64,000 nt of DNA. It comes from Eucalyptus grandis. Its lineage: Eukaryota; Streptophyta; Magnoliopsida; Myrtales; Myrtaceae. Positions within the stretch are counted from its first letter, which is position 1. Each line of letters begins with the position of its first letter. The notes below the pieces were generated by a model, which did no database searches, was not told the origin of the DNA, and worked only from the letters and a program-made list of their open reading frames with translations. Made by a program: the position numbers and the translations under genes. Shown here piece after piece: positions 35,595-47,221 of the stretch. The stretch lies in the NCBI RefSeq assembly GCF_016545825.1, contig NC_052614.1:62038034-62102033 (forward strand), written 5' to 3'.

Positions 35595-38500
35595 GCCATG
35601 GACGCCGCCACAGGAGAACATCACCGTATACCCTTCTTCCTCCTCGTCGGAGCCGTGCACGCCGCCGCCGCGAGAGCTCGCAGGCTCCGCCGCATTCTCA
35701 AGCCTCCGATTCATGTCGGCTCGGCTGGAATCGTCCCTCCGAATGACCACCGAGTCGCGGAATGCGCTCGGATTCGTGAGCAAGCATGTCGAGATCGCAG
35801 CTCCTCCTCCTCCTCCGCTGCTCAGTCCCTCGGTTTTTGCAGGTAGCGTGCTCGTTGTCGTCTGGTAGGCTTTTCTTTTTTCGCTGCTGAGGAATCTCGA
35901 CGTGGATTGTAGATGCCAGACTGATGGGATCTTTGTCAGTAGGGGGACCTTCTTTAGGTTGAGTTTGATGTCTAGATATGGGGCGGCGGGTGGAGAATTT
36001 GATGATTGATGAGGAAGTCTGAATAACTTATTCGAGGGATGTGTACCTGGTGGAGCAGTCGAGTTGAAGCGGAGGGATGATTATGCTGTCGGGATCGTGC
36101 TTGTTGATTGAGACGTCATACTTTTTATTGTGTTCATCGTGTTTGCTTCGTATATTTGATATTGGAGACATGATTCTGTAATAGAATGAATCGCGTCAAA
36201 TTGTTTCTTCTAGTCTAGCGCTTCATGTTCTTTAATGTCGGTTCTGGGTTGAATTAGTTTGTTGATACAAAATGGAGCTGCATTTCTCTTGGCTGTATGA
36301 GGTTTTGATATGATTGTTGTTGGAATTCACAGGGCCGGTTCCTGGCGATAGATTGCCTGCTTCCCCTTGTTCGATAATTTCTAGTTTACCGTATTCTTCT
36401 GAAGCAAGTGCTGAAATGGAGGAACCCACAGGATTTTTTGCTTTTTTCCATCTAATGTGTGTCTTGACACATTGTGGAGTTCTTTCTCTGATATTTGGTT
36501 CTTGTAATATTATGCAGAGACCGTGAAGATGTATGATAAAATTCTTGAATCTGCTAATATGAAAAGAACAATGGCTCCAAACGCATGGACGTGGTCGAGG
36601 ATTGAAAACTGCAAGAACAGAGAGGATATCAGAGCTTCTCTTTGATGTCTTGCAGAACCTATGCAGTTTTGTCAGTTGACTTCTTGCTCCATTTGAGAAG
36701 TAAATTTTTAACTTGTGACTAGTTGATAAATCAATCTGTTTTTTTCTTTCATTGCAGAGATTGTCAAATCTTCGAATTCATGAGAATTTTAACTGCAACC
36801 TTTGTCAGGAAGTCACAAAAGCATGTGTGCGTGCAAGGGCTCTTCATTTTGGTGAGCTTTATCTACACAAGTTGTGTGCCAAGTTCAAAAATTTTATATC
36901 TTGCTAATATATTCACCCAATTCTTCTTCTGCATTCAATTGTTGCTACTTACCCTATCATTAGCACGATCATTTTGTTGTATGTTCTTTGTCCTCAAAAA
37001 ATCTTTTTACCTCAAGCCTCTCATGCTTGGAGAACATATCCAGTTGCTTATGAGAACTTTTGACCACCCCGCTGGTACTGATAGCTAGTTATGCTTTTGT
37101 GTTTTTATTTTTTCCTTGATGTGTCCATTATGTAAACCAGAATTTTGTCCTACACAGATGCCACACATCTATTAAGCATGGGTATGGAAATAACATGACA
37201 CATATAACGTATTCAATAGTTTTTCATGTTTGAATGTGTAAAAGCACATTCAATTTAAATTACATAGAACATTGTTAAATGTGTATTAACTTTTCTTGTG
37301 TGAGTAACATGTTAACCTGCTTGACATGCTTCAATGTGTTTAAGTGGTTAAAAGGGTCAATTTATTTACATGTACAAACTTGTTAACTCGTTGATGACTC
37401 GGACAATTTTAAGCGCCGTCCAACTTAATATGTGTCAAACACTTATTCTATAAATAGGTCTTTTTGCACATTGCTGGCTCTGTAAGACTGATTTCTTGAA
37501 TGACACTTCCACTTCAAGTTATTGAATTCATTATTGAAGCTTAGCAAAGAGTGAACATCAAACTTCAGTAGTTATCAGTTCGAGCTGTTTCTAGTAATTA
37601 AGCTCTTCATAATTTTCAAGCAAAATAAATCAAATCAAACTGCAGTTCCATGGTGTAACTCATTTTAGGAGATTGCAGCAATTAATTGTCACTGGGAGTA
37701 CATGATTTAATCAGAACCTACATCTGAAAATCCTTATTTAGGCTAAGAAATTAAATTACATGGTGCACTTAATCCGTGATGATAGAAACTCAGGGTTGAC
37801 AAAATTGTAGGTAAGAAGGCCTTGTGACAGCATAATGTCTATGGATTCACCCCTACAATTGGCTCTGCAAACCATCTTTTGGTAATGATGAAGTGTATCT
37901 ATATCAGGCAATTCTTTTTTCCATTTGTTTTATTTGCACAATTCTTCTGCTAACTTGGGGTATTGCAATGCAGCAATATGCTAAAGAGCACAAAGATGCT
38001 AACCTCATGCAGGAAGTTATGAAGCTTTTGAAGAAGAATAACTTGCCATTGCAACCCACCATGGCGATATTGTTTTCAGGTTCACTTCCGTGCTGTTTCT
38101 CCTGAGAAGGATGTTATTATCATGTAGTAAGCCATTACTGCACTTAATTGTGTGTTATGTACTACATAGTTATCAAGCAATTTATCCAATTTATAAGTGT
38201 CATTTATATACGATTTAATCAACTTGTTTTTATTTTGAATCATTTTGTCTGCACTGCTACTCTTGATCTAATAGTTTGCTCATGTTATTTGACATCCTTC
38301 CTTTCCATGGAAAAATTTTGCAGCATTTGTGATGATACAGACAATTGGGGGTTGCTCACAAAGTATTCAAAGAGATTTGTCAAAAATGGAGTGAATTTGC
38401 ATAAAGCTGCATTTGACATCTGGATGGAGTTTGCTGCAAAAGTAGGTGAGAAACACTAGCTCTGTCTCCCTTGGCTGCTCTCAAGCCCTTGTCCCTCAAC

Positions 38501-40119
38501 AATCTTATTTTCCATTTCTTCCCACAAATAGTTCTCTCATCCAGGTCCCGCCACTTAATACAAAAGATGGGATGTGCTAGAATATTTTCTTCTGTACGGT
38601 GATTTCTTTCTCTCCTTAGACAAAAGGGTAGAAATAAGAAATAAAAAGAATTTTCGCTGCGCCGTGTCTTTCAATGTCTTTGTTTCTTTAATTGTTCTGA
38701 GATTATGCTTATTTATCCTATTTAGTGGTTTGCCGAAAATTACCCTTTTCAGGAGACATTGAATCTCTATGGAAAACTGAGAAGTTAAGATGTGAGTCCA
38801 TGAAGCAGCACTCCCTGGGTAGTGGGTTCTCATGTGCGAAGGTAGTTTACAAACGCAGTCTGTTGAAATCACAAATATCAGACCCTGAAAGCACTAGGTC
38901 TTCTTGCATTAGAAAATCCGATAATGGGAAAATATTAATATTGCAATACAGATCAGTACAAAGTTCTTGGTAATCCAGGTGAGGGATCTATGGCCGAAAA
39001 AGGCGAGAGTTAATGATTGAATAAACCAAATTTTGGCTCACATCCTAGGACATGAAGCACCTATGGGCATGAGAATGCTTATTGTCACAACACAAAGGAG
39101 ATATAACTACTTTTTTCGGTATTTGGAAGCATTTATTGTGGCTTTTAGCACTCTGGTTTAAGATTAAAATTTAACCGACTGTCATTTGCTTGTTTTGTGG
39201 CAAACTAAATGGTTTTATAACCAATTTTTTGTGCAGGGATATTTACTTGAAGGCAAACCTGAGGAGGCTGCTACAGTCATTCATGTCTTGAATCAGGTGC
39301 TTCTCACTTCTCCGAGCATCTATTAGCTATTATTAATATGCTCATCATCACCATCTGGCATGATTGCAATCCTAAATTACCTCAGCCTCTGAACTAGTCC
39401 TTCAATTTTCCATATACTGTCAAGGAATAAAGCAATTAGTGGAAAATATATGGGATTGTCCCCCAAAATGTGTTCAGATAAAATTACTGTGACATATCCT
39501 CTCTCAAGGGGGACTGGGTGATTTGGGCTTCGTATTTGGTGCATGCTATACTATTAAAATAACATGAGTTAGTTCCATGGGTCCTAATAGAGTTCGAAAG
39601 ATCATCTCAGACTCCTCCTGAATTGAATAAAGTTGGAAATGCACCTATGTAGGCTCTGTTTGTTCAGATGTCACCTCTTAGGTCTCACAATGTGAATGCC
39701 TTGGATTGATGCCAGAGTTTACCTGATGCTAAGAGGTCCAGCATCAGGGTTGAACTTCAAAAGCTTGTCAGTGAGTGGCTTTTTGAGGTTATCAAACGGA
39801 AGAAAGAAGATGACTGCAAGGTACTTCCTTTGACTAAATATCCATCACTTTGGGTAGAAATAGAATATTGCTTGTTTGCAGTTATATATTGCGCTGGTAA
39901 TGTTTTCTCAATCGTTCCTGTTGCTGGATGTATATATGCTGCATTGAACTTTCTCAAAATTTTTAAAACCTCTCATTATTTTCGCTCATGTAGGCATTGG
40001 CTGCTTCTCTCAAATCCAATATCCCGGCCATGGTTAGTTAGGTTAGTTCCTTATTAAATACGGGCTTGGAGGTGAAAGTGAATACGGAACAACTAACCAC
40101 CGAAGGCACCCTTTGTTAA
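35595..40119 (+). CDS. Helical-repeat (PPR/TPR-like) mitochondrial protein, copy B
   Basis: Exons: ~35595-35842, 36333-36434, 36519-~36665, 36758-36851, 37811-37881, 37974-38079, 38324-38445, 38753-38841, 39237-39296, 39716-39820 and 39994-40119. The N-terminus is Arg/Ser/Ala-rich (SLRFMSARLESSLRMTTESR), typical of a mitochondrial targeting sequence. The body is helical (YAKEHKDANLMQEVMKLLKK; GYLLEGKPEEAATVIHVLNQ) as in PPR/TPR-like proteins, about 400 residues. I cannot name the orthologue. Breaks: an indel in exon 3, TGA in exon 5, a lost base in exon 6 and an 8-base duplication with TAG in exon 11. Intron 2 lacks a GT donor. Most other splice sites are sound. A pseudogene or a gene with sequence errors. 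Confidence 0.68.
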
Positions 40120-42940
40120 AGTATGACAGAATTGCAGATTGAATGCATTAGCTGCAGATCTGTCTCCTATGTGGACCGCTAAGGTTGCCATGTTAGTTTC
40201 AACCGATTCCGCTGAGAAGCAAGACAAGCGCGGTACTCACGTCTCGAGCAACATGCATCTGAAGTTCTCTTGTGAAGGTCCCCGAAGCATGAAAAGATCT
40301 GCTCCTTCTTGATTTGAATTTTGTCACTTCTGTACTTTCGGATAATGATTCTTTTCTTTCCCCAAAAAATCTGAGTGCATTAGAGACGATAGGTGCATCA
40401 TCAGCAATTGAATTCTGAGAACAACCTCGGATGACTAGTTTTTGCAGAGAGGATTCTTTTGGCTCACGCATTTTAGATTGGACCAAATGGGCAGTTAAGA
40501 GAGACAATTGATAAGGTAGTCCTTTCAATTTCAATCTGATTTGGCAGAGCCTATTTTGTCATATTTCTGACAGAATTTCGCTGTCCAAGATTAAAGAGTG
40601 AATTTAATGCCGACTCATTCGATGTTGGCATACAGCGACCGCCATTGCTTCCTGATTTAATCGGATTGAACTGTCCAATCGTGGTGCCAGAGTGCATAAC
40701 ATAAATCCCTTTTTACATCGTGAAAGATAACGCAAAACCTGAATTATCAGAAATGGCTTTGGTACCCACATGCGTAGGTGCGTGCGTGCGTGCATGCATG
40801 CATTTTGTGCATATAAGGCGTAAAAGAGGCGACGAACGCAATCCTCTAGAATTAAAACAAGTGCACTAATCATGTGCAAGTTTTAGCAATGAATTGACAT
40901 AATTGTAATAGGTGTGAGGTTTTTTTTGTAATTTTTCCATATTTTCACTCAAAAATTTAGGATTACAGTCGGAATGTATGGGACTGAATTTGAAGCTATA
41001 CAATAAGCTTACAATTGAATTTGCGATTCTCCCAACTCAATACCTATGCTTATAATAAGTTTTTTTTCTTCCTTTTAATAATTCTCCCCCTCTTCTGTCT
41101 CCTCTCCTCATCTGTATAAAATCGGCAATGAGGGGTGGCTTAGGTAGTGGAAGGGAAACCGTCCTCCCAATGACCTTACCGGAGAAAGTTGACCCAAATT
41201 CAAATCGTAGGGGAAGAAAACTAACATCTTCCCACTTTGAATCACCATGCTGAGTGTTGATTTTAGCTCCTTAAAATCCTCTGACACATCCAACCCCTCA
41301 GGATCCTGGTATCAAGAGACAATCCTTTCGGATTATACGAGTGAGAGTAGAAGTCATATCCTATGATTTCCAATCTTTCACGAGACATACAAATGGATTT
41401 GCATACGGTTAATATAAGAAAAGAGCTATCATATACACTCGCATTTAGTTGATAAAAAGGTTGATCAATTTATAGATCGACTTGATTTCTGTTCACATAT
41501 AAATAACATGCAGCCCATCCTAGGTTGTGTCAAAGCCCCAATACATGTATTAGATACTATGCCATCTCAATCTAGAAAAGCAGAAGGGGCATATTGATGT
41601 TTTCTGATCATCACACCCTAAGAAAAGACGACACATTTTTTAGTCCAGCAGGTGAGACATCCTTCCGACGGTAGTCTCAGAAGATGAATCTTGCTTCCGA
41701 TCTCCATAATCTGACAACAATGATGGTGATTCCATTGGACTGGTGAGGACTACTTTTATCTTCCTCTCCTCCATGTATTTACCACTTCCTTTATCAAACA
41801 AAAAATCTAAAAGAAATTTCTCGAGTTACTTAACCCGAAAGATTATGGAACATATATTAGTAAAACCTGCCATGTCGGCAATAATGTCCTCTTCACCCGT
41901 ATCACGAACTTGTCTCTGTGCCGTAGGACAGGTGGAGCTACCTACTATGCTTACATGGTAACTGCATCAAATAGAAGATAGGATGAAAGGCTACTCCAAT
42001 TCTTTCGAAATATCAGGACATAGCTTCTAAGGCCCATCACGGTTTCCCTTTATCTCAAGGTATATTAGGCTACTATGGTGGGCATTCAAAATCTTATTAA
42101 AAAATGATCCTTGCTGCAATGCGATTGACTTCACCTTAAGCAGTTCGTACCCCAGCAATAATATAGTCCAGTTGACATGTCATGGCAAAGAAATTGCAGA
42201 AGAATCTTTCAGCTGATTCAAGTACTGTGGGCATCTCCCTCCTCACAAGTATGTTAGGGGCTTTAATATTTATGTGAACATGATATTCCTTGGACTTGAG
42301 CTGCACGATTTCGAATGAGATGCTCCATTTGGCTTGATGATGCCTACATTAGGCCACACAGATTTCTTCAGAGATATAGACTCAACCCAGGATGCTTTGG
42401 ATCTCCAGTATAGAGTTCATAATGTCTCTCCCCAATAGAGAGCTTTAAATGCACTGGTGTCCTACTCTTGAAAATTAAATTACATCAAGATATATAAGAT
42501 TGAAAGGAAATTGTTCACACACCAACACCTAAAAAAAGTAGAGCATGATCGTGGTGAAAGAAGAGGACCAAAAAATCCTCCCCTTGAAAGCAACGTATCG
42601 ATCAGTCTTTTTGCCTAACGGAATCGAGCATGAGTTTTGTTTACCCAACTCAACTGCATAGACACGGAGAAGAGGCTTCAAATGTAAGAACTTAACAGGG
42701 TACATCACAAGAGCCGAATGTGATGAAATGTACCATCGTACATTTTCTTTGAAGATATAATGCAGTAATGCAATCCCGATGGATATTCCAAAGAACTTAC
42801 AAGAAAAGACAACTCTAGTAACTACAGGGTACAATGGAAATGAACATTCAAAGCCCGAGATTAATCCTGGGAAAAATGGAAAAGTATGGAACAACAAACT
42901 TTGATTTACATCACATGAAGCAAGGACGACGTGATAAGTG
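40120..42940. other. Duplicated stretch downstream of the copy-B gene
   Basis: 40215-40340 matches A 21290-21400; 40340-40950 is B-specific and holds a short GCGTGCGTGC/ATGCATGC run near 40780-40800. From 40950 it matches A 24960-26850. Open frames are short and without known domains. The minus-strand run at 42529-42940 looks like UTR or intron of the kinase exon at 42944. Confidence 0.4.
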
Positions 42941-42943
42941 AAT

Positions 42944-43203
42944 TCAAGCATCCCATGGAATTCTATTGGCACCGGCAGCTTCTACTGATTCCAGTTCTGC
43001 CACAACTATAGTCCTGGAAGGCCACTCGTTAGGAGTCATTTGGAGGCATTGTAAAGCAAGCTGTGCTATTTGGAATGCAGAATCTATATACGTAAGGTAT
43101 AGGGACGGTATAAATTTGGTTCCCATTTCCTGCAGGTCCCAACATCGTGAGCGACCAGCTTCTTCTAAAATATCCAGTGTTTCTTTTTCGGTAATTGGAG
43201 CAT
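42944..43203 (-). pseudogene. C-terminal exon of a receptor-like (cytoplasmic) kinase
   Basis: After a TTTTCATTTTCTGCAG acceptor the exon stays open for 86 codons to TGA. It carries SAFQIAQLALQCLQMTPNE followed by WPSRTIVVAELESVE, the AFQVAQLALKCL...P..RPSM..VVEALE motif that closes plant RLCK-VII/PBL-type kinases. The normally invariant Arg of the RPSM motif is Trp here, which would hurt the fold of the kinase C-lobe. No other kinase exon (glycine loop, HRD, DFG) is seen within the window, so it is an isolated relic. Confidence 0.55.
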
Positions 43204-43209
43204 CTGCAG

Positions 43210-44250
43210 AAAATGAAAAGTTATGTGGGCAATACAACCGTAGATTCCATGCCAAAGGATTTAAGTAGCTGAAAGGAAAACACACCTTGTATTTTATAGA
43301 GGGGATCATAGTGAACCTCACACCAGAAACTCAACCAAAACTCTGCATCAATCAAAAGTAAGGTTAACAAAAGGAAAAAACTCAAAAAATATGGAGTTTC
43401 AAAAGACCAGTTACACATTGAACAAAAGCAACAGTAGATCAATTGCAAATGTTTACACCTAGGTTTAAAATCAATCAAATATGTATTGAGCCCTACCCAA
43501 GCAGCTGTTCTAAGCAAACAAAAGAACAAATATTTAATTTCCCAGATGAACAACAAGCAAACCATCACAAAGGAGGGTCTATCCATTATATGTATGCAAG
43601 CAACACTCTTTTTTTCCAAGACAAACGAGAAGTAAAATATCAACTTCACATTCATCACATTGCACCGACTGATCATTTGACCCAACAAACAACTGAAGAA
43701 GACTAGCAAGCAATACCCTGGGCAGAGGGAACTTATAAATCCAATGGCCCAACAATAATCAAGCTATCAATATAAGTATCATCAAGAGGTTTTAGCCCTC
43801 CTTCAGGTTCTCCAACGTCAACCAAATAAGCACTGAACATCAATGACTCACCGAACAAATAACTTCATCATTCTTCAAAATTCTGCATTCGACAGCTGCT
43901 CGCTCGCCGTTCAGAGGGCATTACCTATCATATATCCGACCATCAATCACAGCATGGACTAATCTACTCCAAACAAGCTCAATCACGGAGAATATTACAA
44001 CCAAAAGCACAGAATAGAACAATCCATGATGATAGAAAAAATGAAATCCTAAGCAGCATCGAGCTGCTGCCATTAAGTTCGATCGAGCAAGCTAAATTTG
44101 GGCGAAAACAGTAATAAATCGATAGCCACTGCAGTTTTGACACAGATTAGCCAATCAAACCGAATCATGTCCAAGCCCAATCAAAGGCAACTAAATTGCC
44201 GACCAGGTTGAGCTGGACATCACTGGCAGCGATTAGTAGTGAAAGCGAAG
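43210..44250. other. Copy-B-specific stretch, no gene assigned
   Basis: AT-rich sequence with Ser/Leu/Phe-rich open frames at 43221-43709 (minus) that look like intron. No domain is recognised. It has no counterpart in copy A. Confidence 0.4.
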
Positions 44251-44254
44251 GTAC

Positions 44255-44345
44255 CTTGCTGGTGGAGGTGCAGAGTGAGAGGAAGCCGTCGCAATAGACC
44301 TTGCGCTTCAGCTTCTGCTTCAGGTGCTTCTTGAAGGTGACATTC
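44255..44345 (-). CDS. Possible exon, lysine-rich, unrecognised
   Basis: Between a GTGTGCTAG acceptor and a GTACC donor the minus strand is open for 30 codons, NVTFKKHLKQKLKRKVYCDG and then FLSLCTSTSK. Codons are GC-ending (CTG, AAG, AGC), unlike the AT-rich surroundings, which argues for coding origin. I do not recognise the family. It lies about 1 kb upstream of the kinase exon on the same strand and could belong to that or another gene. Confidence 0.3.
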
Positions 44346-44559
44346 TAGCACACACAGACTCAAGCACATAACTCATTTCATCGAACAACAAAATCAAAAT
44401 TGCACATGATCACCAAACACTGGACAGGAAAAACTTAGATGGTTCACACTCACACGAAGCATAATTCAGCACACTAATTACAAACACAATCCAAGAGCAG
44501 TTCAGGATTGAAAATGAAAACCAGAGCACAACACCAATCCCCTCCTAGAACCTGCATTG

Positions 44560-45600
44560 CTGGCTCAAAATGCAGGTCCATCACAGAGCTGAAAGCTCTG
44601 ACGTATTCAAGCGTGGGATTCTGCCGAGTCTGGGATCTTCTGTATAAGGGCAACAAACATGGTGATGCCAGATTTCTGTCCCTCAAGATTCCGTTTGATG
44701 CGTTGTTCATTTTCCTAATCAAAACTCCAGAATTAGAGCTTAAGCTGGCAGACTTGAAATCCATATCCTAGGTGCAATTTCTCCCTCTTTACCCAACCTC
44801 GATTGAGGATGAGGACCACGATACCAATGTGTGGGCAGAAGCTCTCCCTGATGCTCATAGAGTTCAACTTGACTAAAATTTCTGAGATTCTACACCCAAA
44901 GACAGTCAGCCACTGCTTCAGATTTTCACTAGGTGATCTGTCCTGTGCAAATGTGAATGATGTTGAGCTGTGCGTGGCTCTGGCATCGGCTCCGGATATG
45001 GATCCCAAGTTGCTTTCTCAGCTCAAAGTAGCACAGCAGATTGGAAATGTTTTGGAGTTTGTACATTGGAAGAATTTGGAAGATTTTCTTAAATTGATGC
45101 TTGGCTTGTGCAAAGCTCTTCTTTTATGATCGCTAGGTTCTACGAAAGGTTCCACGTACAAGGAAGAGCCAACACTACCTGATGAAAGTTCTTCTGAGGC
45201 GGCGAGTAGCATATGACACATAACTCACTTTGGTGGCAGAAACAATGCCAATATTGCTTCAGAATGCACAGTTCTATAACTGAAGGCAGCCCCAAGGGAA
45301 GGTGCTCTCTTTTTCTTACCAATCTTTTGTAAGTGAGTGCAATTCTCAAGTCTCAAGTCTAAGCAAAAGGGTGCTCCTTCTCTACTGGTACAGCGAATGC
45401 TGCATTCTCTCAGTTACTCCTGTAGGCGATGTTTGCTGCACAGAATGATTTTTGTCAGTGTGCGCATCAAAGATTGCTATGATTGAAGGCATCGTCGCTG
45501 AGATGAGATATTCTGGTGCCACCGCTTTAGCCAGTGCTGCCACACTGGTAATCTCGGAATTGCGGTGGCTCCCTCATTTATGACTTCTCCATAACATTTG
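44560..45600 (+). pseudogene. Unidentified gene fragment, copy B
   Basis: This is the better copy of 27740-28720. The open frame 44803-45129 contains LTKISEILHPKTVSHCFRFS, LGDLSCANVNDVELCVALAS, APDMDPKLLSQLKVAQQIGN and LEFVHWKNLEDFLKL. Further pieces downstream in shifted frames (EGALFLTNLL; VSAILKS; IEGIVAEMRYSGATALASAA; LVISELRWLP) appear to be the continuation to the C-terminus. It looks helical, ARM/HEAT-like; I cannot name it. At least three frame breaks separate the pieces. Confidence 0.5.
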
Positions 45601-46069
45601 CAAATCCCACTAAGAAGCACACCTTTCCTGAAAAATAAACTGGACTTAAGCATAGCAATACAGAATGTCTGCCTACTTCAAAGTCGCAATAGTGAGTTGA
45701 TTGTGCTGTAAAGTCCCAGGATGAGAACCATAGTCATATGACCTTCCAGCACACATTCCACCTATTTGTTTACAGCATAGCGAAGTTATCGCCAATGTGA
45801 AGCCAAACCAAACTAGGAAAAGAACACGACTACTTGTACATAATATGAGCCCTTTGGCTGTTCGGAGGTATTATAATTTCAATGCCGTCATCAGATTTTC
45901 ATACATGAACCCGCAAATAGGTCATTAAAAAGTGCATGCGAAGCTTCTCTGCTCATATTTCTGCAAGAATTTGATTGCCAGAAAAGGAAAACATTGGTAC
46001 TTACCTCAATTCGTTTAAGGTTTGAACACAAGGGAACAATTCGTGGTCACGCATCAAATAGCTTCCAAG
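45600..46069. other. Spacer with the TIR-element target site
   Basis: No gene is seen. The stretch ends with the 8-base target sequence CTTCCAAG (46062-46069), which is repeated after the transposon. Confidence 0.5.
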
Positions 46070-47201
46070 CTATGTAGCACGGACACGGCGACACGGACAC
46101 GCGATACGACACGACACGACATGCGACATGTCATTTTTCTAAAAGTAGATAATTTCGACATGTTCCGACACGTTAAATATTAAATAAATATTTTTATTTT
46201 TAATTAATTTAATTCAAATTCACAAATAAATATATAAATAATTTAAAATGAATTTATACTAATAATATTAATAAATCTTACACTTTTTTATTTCATTATC
46301 CCAAATTTACATTTATTTTTCGAAATCCCCTCCCCAAATTTACTTTTATTTTTCGAAACCAACCCCCCACTTCGCCCAAACTTCCCTCGTCTCTTTTCCC
46401 CCAATTTTTTTTTCACTTTATTTTTTTCCCTCCCCACGTCGTCCATTTTCCCCCACTTTATTCATCGACAAGCTGTCCTGTCACTTCCCTCCCCCAAAAT
46501 ACGTGATGGGCATCCAATCAAAACCCAAGCTTTACTCTACCTCATTCTGCTTTGCTGCTCGCCGCACAACCCTTCCTCTTCTCCTCCTCTAGATCTGTCT
46601 CCTTCCTCGCCGCTCGCCACTCGCCGCACAACCGACTCCTTCTTCTTGATCTCCACGTTCTCCGGTACACGCCCTTTCTCACGTAGATCACGAACCGGCA
46701 GCCCCCGTGATCGGGCATGGCCTCGATCGCGTCCTCCACCTTGGTGAAATTGCTGCTCCGCCGCCGCCGGAGTTGGAGCCGGAAGATGGGCGGACCATGG
46801 TGAGGAGTCGTGTGACTAGTGAAGTGATTTGGTTGAGACTTCCGGAGACGACGCTCTTGACAATGCCGCTAGTGCCTCAAACCCATCTCTCGCATGTCTC
46901 CCGATTTGCAAAGTGCAGACTTAGCCATGTCCTCGCCGCTCGCCGCACACGACCCCTTCCTCGCCGCTCTTTTTCTGGCCAACTCTCGCCGTTGGTCTGT
47001 CTCGCTCCTCGCCGTCACTTCCACCCTCCATCGTCGCCGAACACGCGTGTCCAAACGTGTCGGGCAAAGGCTGACCACGTGTCGATTTGGCACACGCGTT
47101 GACCGCATATCCGAGCGTGTCCGATGCGTGTCAACGTGTCCGACACGCTCGACATGTCGGACACGACACGGAAGCACGGAGAACGTGTCGGTGCTTCATA
47201 G
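46070..47201. mobile_element. Gene-capturing TIR transposon (Pack-type), 1132 bases
   Basis: The left end CTATGTAGCACGGACACG and the inverse of the right end CTATGAAGCACCGACACG match at 16 of 18 positions. The inner ends are rich in ACACG/CGTGT repeats on both sides. CTTCCAAG flanks it directly on both sides (46062-46069 and 47202-47209), an 8-bp target duplication as made by hAT elements; counting one more G gives 9 bp as in Mutator. There is no transposase. The interior has an AT-rich part (46150-46330) and a GC-rich part holding a pectin methylesterase fragment. Confidence 0.85.
46625..46765 (-). pseudogene. Captured pectin methylesterase fragment
   Basis: On the minus strand: NFTKVEDAIEAMPDHGGCRF, then VIYVRKGVYR and, after loss of one base, ENVEIKKKES. 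This is the start of the plant pectinesterase domain (FTTV.EAV.AAP..S..R.VIYVKKG.Y.ENVEI.K). The catalytic Asp and Arg segments further on are not present. The fragment lies wholly inside the TIR transposon at 46070-47201 and is much more GC-rich than its surroundings, so it was captured from a gene elsewhere. Confidence 0.8.
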
Positions 47202-47221
47202 CTTCCAAGTGCATTGCACTT

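Larger units (their letters stand above)
30090..45600. repeat. Large segmental duplication, copy B
   Basis: Direct counterpart of ~12700-28700 in the same orientation, about 17 kb away. B is generally less damaged in coding parts. B has two blocks without a counterpart in A: 33403-34925 (acidic gene) and roughly 42900-44400 (kinase exon and a short exon-like run). No gap separates A and B, so the duplication lies inside one contig. Confidence 0.88.

Noticed and set aside
42529..42972. 147-codon minus-strand open frame rich in Phe and Leu
   Set aside because: It looks like several membrane helices, but the matching part in copy A is broken and the composition is that of AT-rich non-coding DNA.
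43221..43709. 162-codon minus-strand open frame resembling a membrane protein
   Set aside because: It lies in the intron directly before the kinase exon; Phe/Leu/Cys richness comes from pyrimidine-rich intron sequence.
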